This document shows, piece by piece, positions 42,140-51,720 of a DNA stretch of 64,000 nt (its first letter is position 1; every line of letters begins with the position of its first letter). The position numbers were made by a program, and so were the translations under genes. The DNA comes from Finegoldia magna ATCC 29328 (GTDB lineage: Bacteria > Bacillota > Clostridia > Tissierellales > Peptoniphilaceae). The notes beneath the pieces were generated by a model. That model was not told the DNA's origin. It saw only the letters and a program-made list of their open reading frames with translations, and did no database searches. The DNA is taken from positions 62,001 through 126,000 of the forward strand of contig NC_010376.1 in NCBI RefSeq assembly GCF_000010185.1, given 5' to 3'.

Positions 42140-44512
42140 ATGAACACGAAATTATTGAAAAAAGTCTTGGCATCGACGCTTGCACTTTCCATGATACTAC
42201 CAATTGGAGTTGTAAATGCCGATAAACAAAACACGCAACAAAAAGAAAAATCACAACAGACTACAAGAATATCAGGCAAAGATAGAATCACAACGTCTGT
42301 AGAAATATCCAAATCAGCATATACTACATCAGAAAATGTCGTACTTGCAAGTGGATTCAACTTTGCAGATGCATTATCAGCAGGACAACTTGCATCAGCA
42401 CTAGACGCACCACTTTTATTGTCATCACAAGATAAACTTGACTCACAAACAAAAAACGAAATCGAACGTTTGAAAGCGAAGAAAGTTTTTGTTGTAGGTG
42501 GAGATAATGCAATCAGCAAAACTGGAATTGACACAACATTAAAATCAGAAAAGATTGACGTAACAAGACTTGAAGGACAAGACAGATACTCAACATCCCA
42601 AAAAGTCATGGAAAAAACAAAAGAAATCATCAACCCAGAATATTTGTTGATAGCAAGTGGCAAGAACTTCCCAGACGCACTAGCAGCGACAGGATTTTTT
42701 GTAAACCACAAATCAGTAATGGTTTTAAGCGATGGATTAACATATCCACAATCAAACCTACAAGAAATCGCAATCGGTGGGAAAAACCAACTACCACTAA
42801 AAGGCTTCAAAGGAAAAAGAGTTTCCGGAAAAGACAGATATGAAACAGCACTTGAAATCGCAAAACTTTCATTTGACAAGAACAACAACGCAATCCTTGC
42901 AAGCGGTCAAGTTTTCGCAGATAGCTTGTCAGCAGTAAGCTTGACGAAAAAACACAACGCACCAATCATATTGACACAATCAAATAGCTTGACAGAAAAC
43001 GCCAAGAAATATTTGAATGGCAAGAATGTGTTCATAGTTGGTGGGGAAAAAACTGTTGTGAACAAAATAATGACGAATATCACAGCAGAAGAAAGAGCGA
43101 AAATAGCTTCATTTAACCTTGAAGAAGAAATAGAAAAAGTATTAGCTAAAAAGAAAAATAATGACAATATCAATTTGGAAAAAGAAATCGAAAGAATCTT
43201 AGCCAAAAACCAAGCTTATCAAAATTTGATTATCAAACAAGAAGTCGAAAAAGCTCTATCAGGAAAACAAATCGGTCAATCAGTCGACTTGGAAAAAGAA
43301 ATTGAAAAAATATTGGATAAGAAACAATCTAACCAAAATATCGACTTGGAAAAAGAGATAAATAGAGTTATAACAAAAAGACGATTAAAGGATTCGATTG
43401 ATGGTGGCGAAAAAACAATAGCTAATGCAAAGAAAAAAATAGTACAATATAATGATGAATTAAAAAAATACAAAGAAAACCCAAATTATATAAAAAAACA
43501 AGAACTTAAGCTAAAAAAAATGCAAGAGGAAACAGAACAATACGAAGAGAGATATAAATCAGAGAAGGCTGATGCTATAAAGAAATTAGAAGAAGTTAAT
43601 AAGAATATTTCATTATTAGATTACAGACTTAAGGAAGGTGCGTTCGCATTTTTCAAATGGGCTGGAGAAAAATATCCAGAATATAAGCAAGATGCTGATA
43701 AAGCATTGTCAATACTTAATGAATATTATAAAAAAGGTGATGTTAAGAAAACATCTGGAGATGCTACAAGCTATGAGAATTTATTGGCTAGTTTTGATTT
43801 ATACAATCAACTTAACAAGGTTAAAAGAGATTTTAATTATCACGATGTTGATACAAATTTAACCATTATGGCAAAAGCCATGGTAAGCTGTAACAGAAAT
43901 GTTTATTCTTCAAATAAAAATACATTTAGCATTACTGAAGATTTATATTCGGGAGAGAAAAATCCTATAGAATATTGGTATAATGATGGAAAAGCAGTAC
44001 TGGATGAATTAAAAAAAATAGAGGGAAAGTATTATAACTATCCAGAATATATCGCGAAAGATCTAGCTAGAAAAGAATATAAAAGGATACATGGAAAAGA
44101 ATCTGTTATTGGTATTCTTGTAGAACTTTTATATAGCGATGATAATTTTATAGCTATTGCAAGAAATACATCAAAAAATAGCTCCTATAATACATTCTGT
44201 CTTAATGCAGAAAGTGATGAAGTAAGTGAAAAACCGAAATCGAAACATGAGAAACATGATTGGAATTTTGATAAATACAAGAGAGTAACCGATGAATATT
44301 ATTTATTACACGATAAAGAAGATGCAGAAAATTGGATTAAGAGGGTTGAGTCAGACAAGAAAGAAAGAGAAAAAGAGATGGAAGACTTAAAGAACCATGA
44401 AGACTATGAAACTCATAGAATTAGAGAATTAATTAAAATAACTGAAGATGACATAGCTCGCTGGGAAAAAGAAATTCAAAAAGACAAGCAAACTTACGAA
44501 AAACTAAAATAA
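42140..44512 (+). CDS. CWB2-anchored surface protein with coiled-coil and a weakly CAP-like domain
   Basis: This 790-residue protein has a signal peptide (KKVLASTLALSMILPIGVVNADKQ) and three CWB2 units (residues of about 40-315, with NFADALSAGQLASAL, VVGGDNAIS, FPDALAATG, IVGGEKTV). A highly charged coiled-coil follows with four LEKEIEKIL-like repeats, and a C-terminal region in which SITEDLYSGEKNPIEYWYND faintly resembles the ENLxxG...W motif of CAP domains. It is wall-attached, and its function is unknown. Its CWB2 part is almost identical at DNA level to that of the gene at 44667. AGAGGC precedes the ATG. Confidence 0.85.
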   Translation: MNTKLLKKVLASTLALSMILPIGVVNADKQNTQQKEKSQQTTRISGKDRITTSVEISKSAYTTSENVVLASGFNFADALSAGQLASALDAPLLLSSQDKLDSQTKNEIERLKAKKVFVVGGDNAISKTGIDTTLKSEKIDVTRLEGQDRYSTSQKVMEKTKEIINPEYLLIASGKNFPDALAATGFFVNHKSVMVLSDGLTYPQSNLQEIAIGGKNQLPLKGFKGKRVSGKDRYETALEIAKLSFDKNNNAILASGQVFADSLSAVSLTKKHNAPIILTQSNSLTENAKKYLNGKNVFIVGGEKTVVNKIMTNITAEERAKIASFNLEEEIEKVLAKKKNNDNINLEKEIERILAKNQAYQNLIIKQEVEKALSGKQIGQSVDLEKEIEKILDKKQSNQNIDLEKEINRVITKRRLKDSIDGGEKTIANAKKKIVQYNDELKKYKENPNYIKKQELKLKKMQEETEQYEERYKSEKADAIKKLEEVNKNISLLDYRLKEGAFAFFKWAGEKYPEYKQDADKALSILNEYYKKGDVKKTSGDATSYENLLASFDLYNQLNKVKRDFNYHDVDTNLTIMAKAMVSCNRNVYSSNKNTFSITEDLYSGEKNPIEYWYNDGKAVLDELKKIEGKYYNYPEYIAKDLARKEYKRIHGKESVIGILVELLYSDDNFIAIARNTSKNSSYNTFCLNAESDEVSEKPKSKHEKHDWNFDKYKRVTDEYYLLHDKEDAENWIKRVESDKKEREKEMEDLKNHEDYETHRIRELIKITEDDIARWEKEIQKDKQTYEKLK

Positions 44513-44518
44513 CACAAG

Positions 44519-44546
44519 GGGTGCAGAGGAATCTGCACTCTTTTTT
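44519..44546 (+). terminator. Terminator of the first CWB2 paralogue
   Basis: GTGCAGA / TCTGCAC with loop GGAA, T run. It is closely related to the terminator of the second paralogue. Confidence 0.9.
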
Positions 44547-44666
44547 ATTGAACGAATTTATCTGAAAAATCTCAAATTGGGTATAATAGTATTGAAGGCA
44601 AAATAATGGGAGAAATTCCGTTGTTTTATTAGAAATATCATAATAATGAATTTATGGAGGAGAAAT

Positions 44667-45980
44667 ATGTTAAAAAATCAATTGAAAAAGTTGACTGTAG
44701 CGGCGTTGGTTGCGGCGATGATTGTGCCAGCGGGTGTATCAAATGCTGATAATCAACAAATTACAAGAATATCCGGTAAGGATAGAATCGCAACATCTGT
44801 AGAAATATCCAAATCAGCATACACTACATCAGAAAATGTTGTACTTGCAAGTGGATTCAACTTCGCAGATGCATTGTCAGCAGGTCAACTTGCATCAGCA
44901 CTAGATGCACCACTTTTATTGTCATCACAAGATAAACTTGACTCACAAACAAAAAACGAAATCAATCGTTTGAAAGCGAAGAAAGTTTTTGTTGTAGGTG
45001 GAGACAATGCAATCAGCAAAACTGGAATTGACAAAAACTTAAAATCAGAAAAGATTGACGTAACAAGACTTGAAGGACAAGACAGATACTCAACATCCCA
45101 AAAAGTCATGGAAAAAACGAAAGAAATCATCAACCCAGAATATTTGTTGATAGCAAGTGGGAAAAACTTCCCAGACGCACTAGCAGCGACAGGATTTTTT
45201 GTAAACCACAAATCAGTAATGGTACTAAGTGACGGAGTAACATATCCACAATCTAATTTACAAGAAATCGCAATCGGTGGTAAAAACCAACTACCACTAA
45301 AAGGATTCACAGGAAAAAGAGTTTCCGGAAAAGACAGATACGAAACAGCACTCGAAATCGCAAAGCTATCATTTGACAAGAACAACAACGCAATCCTTGC
45401 AAGTGGACAAGTATTCGCAGATAGCTTGTCAGCAGTAAGCTTAACCAAAAAACACAACGCACCAATCATATTGACACAATCAAATAGCTTGACAGAAAAC
45501 GCCAAGAAATATTTAAATGGCAAGAATGTGTTCATAGTTGGTGGGGAAAAGACTGTTGTGAATGATATTTTGACTAGAAAAAAACCTGTTGTAAAGAAAG
45601 AAGATAAGAATTTGCACACAAAAACTGGTCAATATTATTCTAGTTTGATTAGTAAAAAATTATCAAAATCAGAAGCAGACGCTAGTAATCAAGCGTATAA
45701 TGTGAGAATCGAAGGCGATCAATTGGTTGTATCGGGATATATGTTGTATTACAAGAAGATCGATTCATTCTTCGGTGGAGACAGCATTGGTCACAGCGTA
45801 AATCATTCTTTCAAGATTACAGACAAGACAGTTTTCAGAGCAGTGAGCGGTCTTGCAACACCAAGTTATTTTAACAGAACTGAGTTTTTGAATTACTATA
45901 AATTGTGCAAGAACACAGGACTTGGTTTGGTGGTTACTGTGAAAAACGGCGTGGCTGTAAAAGTTGAAATAGCTTCATAA
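44667..45980 (+). CDS. CWB2-anchored surface protein, second paralogue
   Basis: This 437-residue protein has a signal peptide (KLTVAALVAAMIVPAGVSNAD) and three CWB2 units nearly identical to those of the preceding gene. A 120-residue C-terminal domain of its own follows (TGQYYSSLISKKLSKSEADA, RIEGDQLVVSGYMLYYKKID, GLGLVVTVKNGVAVKVEI) that I do not recognise. ATG 44667 is used because GGAGGAG lies 5 nt upstream. Anchor and terminator are shared with the neighbour while the effector part differs, so this is a duplicated display module. Confidence 0.88.
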   Translation: MLKNQLKKLTVAALVAAMIVPAGVSNADNQQITRISGKDRIATSVEISKSAYTTSENVVLASGFNFADALSAGQLASALDAPLLLSSQDKLDSQTKNEINRLKAKKVFVVGGDNAISKTGIDKNLKSEKIDVTRLEGQDRYSTSQKVMEKTKEIINPEYLLIASGKNFPDALAATGFFVNHKSVMVLSDGVTYPQSNLQEIAIGGKNQLPLKGFTGKRVSGKDRYETALEIAKLSFDKNNNAILASGQVFADSLSAVSLTKKHNAPIILTQSNSLTENAKKYLNGKNVFIVGGEKTVVNDILTRKKPVVKKEDKNLHTKTGQYYSSLISKKLSKSEADASNQAYNVRIEGDQLVVSGYMLYYKKIDSFFGGDSIGHSVNHSFKITDKTVFRAVSGLATPSYFNRTEFLNYYKLCKNTGLGLVVTVKNGVAVKVEIAS

Positions 45981-45993
45981 AATTTAGCTACAG

Positions 45994-46022
45994 GGGTGCA
46001 GGTTTTCCTGCACTCTTTTTTT
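45994..46022 (+). terminator. Terminator of the second CWB2 paralogue
   Basis: GTGCAGG / CCTGCAC with loop TTTT, followed by T7. Confidence 0.9.
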
Positions 46023-46082
46023 GGTGCGATTTTTTGAAAAATCTTGGATAGGGTATAATAATGTTAAGTATAGGAGGAGTTT

Positions 46083-46352
46083 ATGAACAAAACGAAAAAC
46101 AAAAGCTTGTGGACACTTATCATTGGTGTGGTGTGTCTTGTGGTTGCATTCATCTTGAAGGATTTTGAGTTTGGTTTCTTGGGAAACTTGAGACCGATAG
46201 GTTTTGTGACGATATATATTTGTCCGATTTTGGGGATAATTGGAATTGTGCTAGCTTTGATTGAAAAAAGTGTTGCGAGAGCTTTGCTTAACTTTTTGCT
46301 TCTTTTATCATTTCCACTGCTTATGATTGTGGGAAATTTGCTAATTAAATAA
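46083..46352 (+). CDS. Small three-helix membrane protein, unknown function
   Basis: This 89-residue protein has hydrophobic segments at about 9-24 (LWTLIIGVVCLVVAFIL), 40-62 and 69-87. AGGAGGAGTTT precedes the ATG, and a terminator follows. No motif identifies a function; it is a single-gene unit between the CWB2 paralogues and a hypothetical gene. Confidence 0.65.
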   Translation: MNKTKNKSLWTLIIGVVCLVVAFILKDFEFGFLGNLRPIGFVTIYICPILGIIGIVLALIEKSVARALLNFLLLLSFPLLMIVGNLLIK

Positions 46353-46361
46353 TGAAAATTA

Positions 46362-46387
46362 AAATAGGGCAGACGCTCTATTTTTTA
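46362..46387 (+). terminator. Terminator after the small membrane protein
   Basis: AAATAGGGC / GCTCTATTT (one G-U), loop AGAC, T run. Confidence 0.85.
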
Positions 46388-46434
46388 TTGCAATAATCAA
46401 CCTCATTTGGGTATATATTAAACGAGGTGATTAC

Positions 46435-46977
46435 ATGAGAATTTTTTATGCGATTAAAAATATGGAGATTTGCATCAACAGCGTTGGTGCTGGTATAGAA
46501 TATTTCAGGATAAATGGTGCGGATGCGATTGATGATTTGAAAATCTGCATTCCAAATTACGGTGTGGACAAGACTTTTCGCTATCCAACAGATGGGCTTT
46601 TCGTAAATGAAGAATACGATGTTGTGAGTAAATCCGAGGATATGTGCGTGTTGAGGTTGGTGCGTGAGGGGATCGAAAGTTTTGTTGTGTATCAATTTAC
46701 ACAAGATTTTGTGAATGTGAATGTAAATGTGGTTAACGATTCTGATTGTACGATTAAGATGAATCCAGCGGTTGTGATTGGCTGGAAAAACAATGTGGAA
46801 AGCACAAATATTATGAGTGAAATTTCTGGATACAAATTAGAATCCACGAGCAGTTTTGTTGACGGAAAATCTTCGTATTATTTTTCTAATTTGAATACGA
46901 AATCTAATCACACAAAGTTTGGTTTGAAAAGCGGCGAGAAATGTTCTATTTCTGCTAAGATTAGGATAGTTTCGTGA
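46435..46977 (+). CDS. Hypothetical protein, probably beta-rich
   Basis: This 180-residue protein has no signal peptide. It has alternating short hydrophobic strands (ICINSVGAGIEYFRI, VYQFTQDFVNVNVNVVND, MNPAVVIGWKN) that suggest a beta-sandwich; a resemblance to galactose-mutarotase-like folds is possible but unproven. ACGAGGTGATTAC precedes the ATG. I do not recognise the family. Confidence 0.6.
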   Translation: MRIFYAIKNMEICINSVGAGIEYFRINGADAIDDLKICIPNYGVDKTFRYPTDGLFVNEEYDVVSKSEDMCVLRLVREGIESFVVYQFTQDFVNVNVNVVNDSDCTIKMNPAVVIGWKNNVESTNIMSEISGYKLESTSSFVDGKSSYYFSNLNTKSNHTKFGLKSGEKCSISAKIRIVS

Positions 46978-47050
46978 TTTGTCGCCATCGTGTGAATATA
47001 AATTTATACGATGTTTTATGATATAATAAGAAGATAACGGAGGTGGGATT

Positions 47051-47947
47051 ATTAATACGATTGATTATAGATCTTTGATGAAAATTTCATTGAGAGCTCT
47101 GTTGATTTATGTCGTGAGTTTGTTTGTATTTCCATTTGGATTTATTGTGTTGCCTTCTTATTTTATTAAGTTAGGATTAGAAAAAGATAACAGGCTCGCT
47201 CTGATATCTTTCGGTATATTTTTCGTGTTGAGCATGGTTGTGTCAAGCCCTATGATTGCGATTCCTATTGGATTATTCACGATTTTGGTGTTTTATTCGA
47301 TTTTGAATCTTTTAAGTTCGGGATTCGATGACACACAAGCTATCGCGATTAGTTTTGTTGGGATTTGTGCGTTCGTCGTGTTGACGAATTTGCTTTTGAA
47401 ATTTAATGCGGACATGTCGATTGCAGATGTGATTAGCCACAAGTTGAATGATTTCATGAAGGTTTTGAGTTCTGTGAAGATGGACGATGAATTGATGATG
47501 TCTGTGAAAACTATGTTTGAACAATCAACTAAGCTTATTGTAAGAGCTGTGTATGCAATTTTGGGAATTGTTGCTTTTTACACAAGTGTGTTGAATGTTT
47601 ACATTCCACAAAAATCAAAAGAGCACAAGTTTCACGATTTCAGAATAGACAAGATATTCACAAGTGTAGTTGTGGGCTTGGTGTTGATTTCTGGAGTAAC
47701 TTATTTTGTGAATAGGGATTTGGGAAATTATTTGTTGTATAATTTGTCGATATTCGGTATTTATACGTACTTATTGGGCGGAATTGCACTGATGTTTTCG
47801 TATTTGAAATCATTGTCGAAGCCTTTCAAGGTGTTGACTGTGCTAGTTTCAGTTGCAATTCAACCATTTATTTATATTTTGGCAGTCTTGGGAGCTGTGA
47901 ACAGCTTCAAGGATTTGAGAAAGAAGGAAAACAATGCAAGAGCTTAA
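47051..47947 (+). CDS. yybS: DUF2232 (YybS-like) membrane protein
   Basis: This protein of about 298 residues has eight or so membrane helices (LLIYVVSLFVFPFGFIVLP, ISFGIFFVLSMVVSSPMIAI) and is the usual neighbour of gdpP and rplI in Firmicutes (DUF2232). The only good ribosome site, GGAGGTG (47039-47045), is followed by ATT ATT AAT ACG in frame with no ATG, GTG or TTG until 47075-47080, 30 nt further. Initiation may therefore use ATT at 47051, as in infC, or a weakly served TTG/ATG. It overlaps gdpP by 14 nt. A role with cyclic-di-AMP turnover is suggested only by context. Confidence 0.78.
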   Translation: MNTIDYRSLMKISLRALLIYVVSLFVFPFGFIVLPSYFIKLGLEKDNRLALISFGIFFVLSMVVSSPMIAIPIGLFTILVFYSILNLLSSGFDDTQAIAISFVGICAFVVLTNLLLKFNADMSIADVISHKLNDFMKVLSSVKMDDELMMSVKTMFEQSTKLIVRAVYAILGIVAFYTSVLNVYIPQKSKEHKFHDFRIDKIFTSVVVGLVLISGVTYFVNRDLGNYLLYNLSIFGIYTYLLGGIALMFSYLKSLSKPFKVLTVLVSVAIQPFIYILAVLGAVNSFKDLRKKENNARA

Positions 47948-49922
47948 ATATTCACTGAAACATTTGATTGTACAAGCAGTTTTGTTGGTGATACTTTCTG
48001 CGATTTTGTTTTATTTTCAAAATATCATAGGAACCTTGGCTTTTATCGCTTCGGCTTTTATGATTATGAATCAATACACTTACATCAACAAAAAGAACCA
48101 AAAGGTTGAGGACAAGATTATTAATCTTAATAACGAGTTTACAGATATTACGAAAAATGCTGTATTCAAGGTTCCTTTTCCACTTTTGATTCTCAATGAT
48201 AAGAATAAAATCAGTTGGTTTAATACGTATTTTAAGGATTTGTGTGACGATGAGGTTGAGATTTTCAACAATGAAATCGAAAATATTCTCGATTTAAAAA
48301 CTGTGAATGATGATGAGAATAATTTGGATTATTACGAAACGCAAGTTGACGGGAAATATTACAGATTTTATCCTGTTACTATAAAAGATAGTGAAGACAA
48401 GGATTTGACGTTGCTTTACGGCGTTGACAACACTGCTTTCATGGATGTTGTGACTTTGTTGGATGAAAAAAGACTGGGACTTGTCGATATTTTCATCGAC
48501 AATTACGACGAGGCACGTAACAGCATCAAAGAAGAAGAAAGAACGAGGGTGTTCTCGGAAGTTGACAAGATTTTGCAAGATTTTGCGAGAGAACACAATG
48601 CGTATATTAGAAAGTACGAATCAGACAAGTTCGTGATGGTCATTGAGAAACACGAGCTTGAAAATATTATGCAGCAAAAATTCTCGGTATTGGATATGAT
48701 TAAGGATATCAAAAACACGAATAATGTTCCTGTTACTTTGAGTATTGGGGCTTCGATTGTTGGAGATAATCCTTACGAAATTCACGACAAATCAAGGTCG
48801 TGCCTTGATGTTGCACTTGGCCGTGGTGGAGATCAGGCTGTGGTTGACACTGGAGAGCTTAAATATTTCGGCGGCAAGAACAAGGCTGTCGAAAAACGTA
48901 ACAAGGTTAAGGCGAGGGTTGTGTCGCACGCGTTGAAGAAGCTTATCGAACAAAGCTCGAATGTATTTATCATGGGTCACAAAAATCCAGACATGGATTC
49001 AATTGGGTCTTGTTTGGGAATGTTGGAAGCGTGCAAGATTAATAGCAAGGAATGTTACATTGTTTTGAATGAGGTTGGCCCTCAAATCGAAAATATTTAC
49101 AATGCGGTTTTGGAAGAAAAACCAGATTACAAGAAATATTTTGTGAAGAATGCATTTGCGAAGGAAAATTGCAACAGCAATAGTTTGGTGATTATTTGCG
49201 ACAATCACAGAAGAAATTCTGTTGAGTGCCAAGAAATCATGGATATTACGAAAAATATCGTGGTTATCGATCACCACAGAAGAAGTTCCGATTATATCAA
49301 GGATACTTCGTTGACTTATTTGGAACCTTACGCATCTAGCGCATCTGAAATGGTGACGGAAGTTTTGTTCTACATGACAGAAAAACTCGAGATACCAAAG
49401 ATTGTAGCAGAGGCATTACTTGCAGGAATTACTGTGGATACGAAGAATTTCTTCTATCAAACAGGTGTTAGAACTTTTGAAGCGGCATCTATTTTGAAAA
49501 GACAAGGCGCAGACAGTGTCAGGGTTAAACAACTTTTCAAAGACGATGAGAGAACTATCAAGCTCAAATCAGATGTTATTGCTTCATCGAAAATGTATAG
49601 AAACAACATCGCCATCGGAAGATTGGAAGAAGAAGTTGACGAATCCATTTTGGTTGCGGCACAATCAGCAGATGATTTGCTCAACATTTTGGGAGTGGAA
49701 GCTTCTTTCGTGTTGGCGAAATTAAAAGATAAAATCCATGTTAGTGCGAGAAGTTTGGGTAAAATTTCCGTGCAATTGATTTTGGAAAAAGTCGGAGGCG
49801 GCGGTCATCTTACAAGTGCAGGTGCGCAACTTGATTGCAGCATGGATGAAGCAGAAGAAAAGATAAAACAAGCAATTGATGAATATATCAAGGAGGATAC
49901 GGATGAAAGTTATATTGACTAG
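47934..49922 (+). CDS. gdpP: Cyclic-di-AMP phosphodiesterase GdpP (DHH/DHHA1)
   Basis: This 662-residue membrane protein has two N-terminal helices (LIVQAVLLVILSAILFY, LAFIASAFMIM), a degenerate PAS domain, a degenerate GGDEF domain (VTLSIGASIVGDNPYEIHD) and a C-terminal DHH-DHHA1 phosphodiesterase with GHKNPDMDSIGS, CDNHRR, IDHHRRSSDY and GGGGHLTSAGAQ. It hydrolyses c-di-AMP, controlling osmotic and wall homeostasis. All metal ligands of the DHH site appear present. It overlaps yybS by 14 nt and rplI by 20 nt. Confidence 0.93.
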   Translation: MQELKYSLKHLIVQAVLLVILSAILFYFQNIIGTLAFIASAFMIMNQYTYINKKNQKVEDKIINLNNEFTDITKNAVFKVPFPLLILNDKNKISWFNTYFKDLCDDEVEIFNNEIENILDLKTVNDDENNLDYYETQVDGKYYRFYPVTIKDSEDKDLTLLYGVDNTAFMDVVTLLDEKRLGLVDIFIDNYDEARNSIKEEERTRVFSEVDKILQDFAREHNAYIRKYESDKFVMVIEKHELENIMQQKFSVLDMIKDIKNTNNVPVTLSIGASIVGDNPYEIHDKSRSCLDVALGRGGDQAVVDTGELKYFGGKNKAVEKRNKVKARVVSHALKKLIEQSSNVFIMGHKNPDMDSIGSCLGMLEACKINSKECYIVLNEVGPQIENIYNAVLEEKPDYKKYFVKNAFAKENCNSNSLVIICDNHRRNSVECQEIMDITKNIVVIDHHRRSSDYIKDTSLTYLEPYASSASEMVTEVLFYMTEKLEIPKIVAEALLAGITVDTKNFFYQTGVRTFEAASILKRQGADSVRVKQLFKDDERTIKLKSDVIASSKMYRNNIAIGRLEEEVDESILVAAQSADDLLNILGVEASFVLAKLKDKIHVSARSLGKISVQLILEKVGGGGHLTSAGAQLDCSMDEAEEKIKQAIDEYIKEDTDESYID

Positions 49923-50349
49923 TGATGTAGATAAGTTGGGAAAAGCTGGCGAAATGGTTAATGCAAAGACTGGTTTTGCGAGAAATTTCCTACTACCAAA
50001 TAAATTAGCAGTACAAGCAACAAAAGAAAATATCAAAATTTGGGAAGAAAAACAAGCAGAATTAAGAGCGATTGAAAGAGAAAACATAAAAAAAGCTAAT
50101 GAATTAAAAGAAAAAATCGAAAACACTAAAGTTAAGATTATCGCAAAGACTGGAGAAGGCGACAGACTTTTCGGTTCAATCACTTCTATGGATATAGAAA
50201 AAGCATTGAAGGAACAACACGGTTTGGATGTTGACAAGAAAAAAATCGAAATGAAAGACAACATCAAATCTTTGGGAACATTTAATGTTGTGGTAAAAGT
50301 ATATCCAGATATTAACGCTAATTTGGAAGTAATTGTAGACAAGGAATAA
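49903..50349 (+). CDS. rplI: 50S ribosomal protein L9
   Basis: This 148-residue protein has the L9 signature MKVILTSDVDKLGKAGEMVN and the FARNFLLPNKLA loop, a long connecting helix, and a C-terminal domain (GDRLFGSITSMDIEKAL). ATG 49903 is chosen for its GGAGGATACG ribosome site and the MKVIL family start; upstream in-frame starts lie deep in gdpP. Confidence 0.96.
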   Translation: MKVILTSDVDKLGKAGEMVNAKTGFARNFLLPNKLAVQATKENIKIWEEKQAELRAIERENIKKANELKEKIENTKVKIIAKTGEGDRLFGSITSMDIEKALKEQHGLDVDKKKIEMKDNIKSLGTFNVVVKVYPDINANLEVIVDKE

Positions 50350-50382
50350 TTTTAAAATACACGTAAGAAAGGCGGTGAGGTA

Positions 50383-51720
50383 ATGGAGAATCAACAAAAT
50401 ATTATGCCGTGCGATTTGGAAGCTGAAAGAAGCATAATCGGTGCGATGATAATTGACGAGAGAGCTGTGGATGATGCGGCGGAAATCGTGGAGCCGGTGG
50501 ATTTTTATTCTACGAAATACCAAGAAATCTACAAGGCGATTTTGCAAGTAATTGACGAGAAAAAGCCTGTGGATTACATTACGTTGGAAGACCAATTAAA
50601 ATCCAATAATATGTACGAAATTATCGGTGGAATTGATGAACTTATAAGCATTTCAGAAGCTGTGGGAAGTGCTGTAAATGTAAAATACTACTCAGAAATT
50701 GTCAAAAGCAAGGCGATTATCAGAAATTTGATGCGCGTATCACAAGATGTGATTGATATGTCCATTGCCAACAATTCCGTTGGAGAGGTTTTGGAATACG
50801 CTGAGAGCAATATTTTCAAAATCAGTCAGAACAGAAACCACCAAGATTTGGTTAAAATCCAAGAAATGTTGGAGCCAACTCTTGCACGAATTGGCGAAAT
50901 GAGTATGAGCCAAGGACAATTAACTGGTGTTACGACTGGCTTGATTGATTTGGATAGACAACTTTCGGGGCTACAAAACTCGGATTTGATTTTACTTGCA
51001 GCGCGTCCCGCGATGGGAAAAACATCACTTGCGCTTAATATTGCATACAAGGCGAGTGTCAAACATCACGTTGCAATTTTTTCTCTTGAAATGAGTAAGA
51101 TGCAATTGACTCAAAGATTATTGTCTGCTCTTAGTAACATTAACTTGTCGGAACTTGTGTCTGGTAGAGTTACTGAGTGGACAAATTTGGGACAAGCGGC
51201 ACAGCTATTAGCAGAAAGCAATATGTTTGTCGATGATACTTCGTCGATTTCACTTAACGAGTTACGTTCCAAATGCAGAAAATTAAAAGCACGTGGCGAA
51301 TTGGATTTGGTTATTATAGATTATTTGCAACTTATGACGACAAATTCCAGAAATGAGAACAGACAACAAGAAATCTCCACGATTTCGAGAGGACTCAAAG
51401 GCTTGGCGAAAGAATTAAATTGTCCGATTCTTGCATTGAGCCAATTGTCGCGTGCGCCTGATCAAAGACCGAACCACAGACCAGTCATGAGTGACCTTCG
51501 TGAATCTGGGGCGATCGAACAAGATGCGGATGTTGTGTTGATGTTGTATCGTGATGATTATTACGATCCAGAAACTGACAAGCCGAATATCGCAGAAATT
51601 ATCGTCGCAAAACACAGAAACGGTCCAACGGGAACTGTAGATACTTTATTCGACAAGGAACACACGAAGTTTATGGATTTGGACAAGCAAATGCCCGATG
51701 TAGGAGCGTTTGATAAATGA
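50383..51720 (+). CDS. dnaB: Replicative DNA helicase DnaB
   Basis: This 445-residue hexameric helicase unwinds DNA at the replication fork. The N-terminal helical domain starts PCDLEAERSIIGAMI; the RecA-like domain shows AARPAMGKTSLALN (Walker A), SLEMSKMQLTQRL, DLVIIDYLQLM (Walker B), LALSQLSRAPDQRPNHRP and ESGAIEQDADVVLMLYRD. GAAAGGCGGTGAGGTA precedes the ATG. The stop overlaps the next gene by an ATGA. Homologues are named dnaC in Bacillus. Confidence 0.97.
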   Translation: MENQQNIMPCDLEAERSIIGAMIIDERAVDDAAEIVEPVDFYSTKYQEIYKAILQVIDEKKPVDYITLEDQLKSNNMYEIIGGIDELISISEAVGSAVNVKYYSEIVKSKAIIRNLMRVSQDVIDMSIANNSVGEVLEYAESNIFKISQNRNHQDLVKIQEMLEPTLARIGEMSMSQGQLTGVTTGLIDLDRQLSGLQNSDLILLAARPAMGKTSLALNIAYKASVKHHVAIFSLEMSKMQLTQRLLSALSNINLSELVSGRVTEWTNLGQAAQLLAESNMFVDDTSSISLNELRSKCRKLKARGELDLVIIDYLQLMTTNSRNENRQQEISTISRGLKGLAKELNCPILALSQLSRAPDQRPNHRPVMSDLRESGAIEQDADVVLMLYRDDYYDPETDKPNIAEIIVAKHRNGPTGTVDTLFDKEHTKFMDLDKQMPDVGAFDK

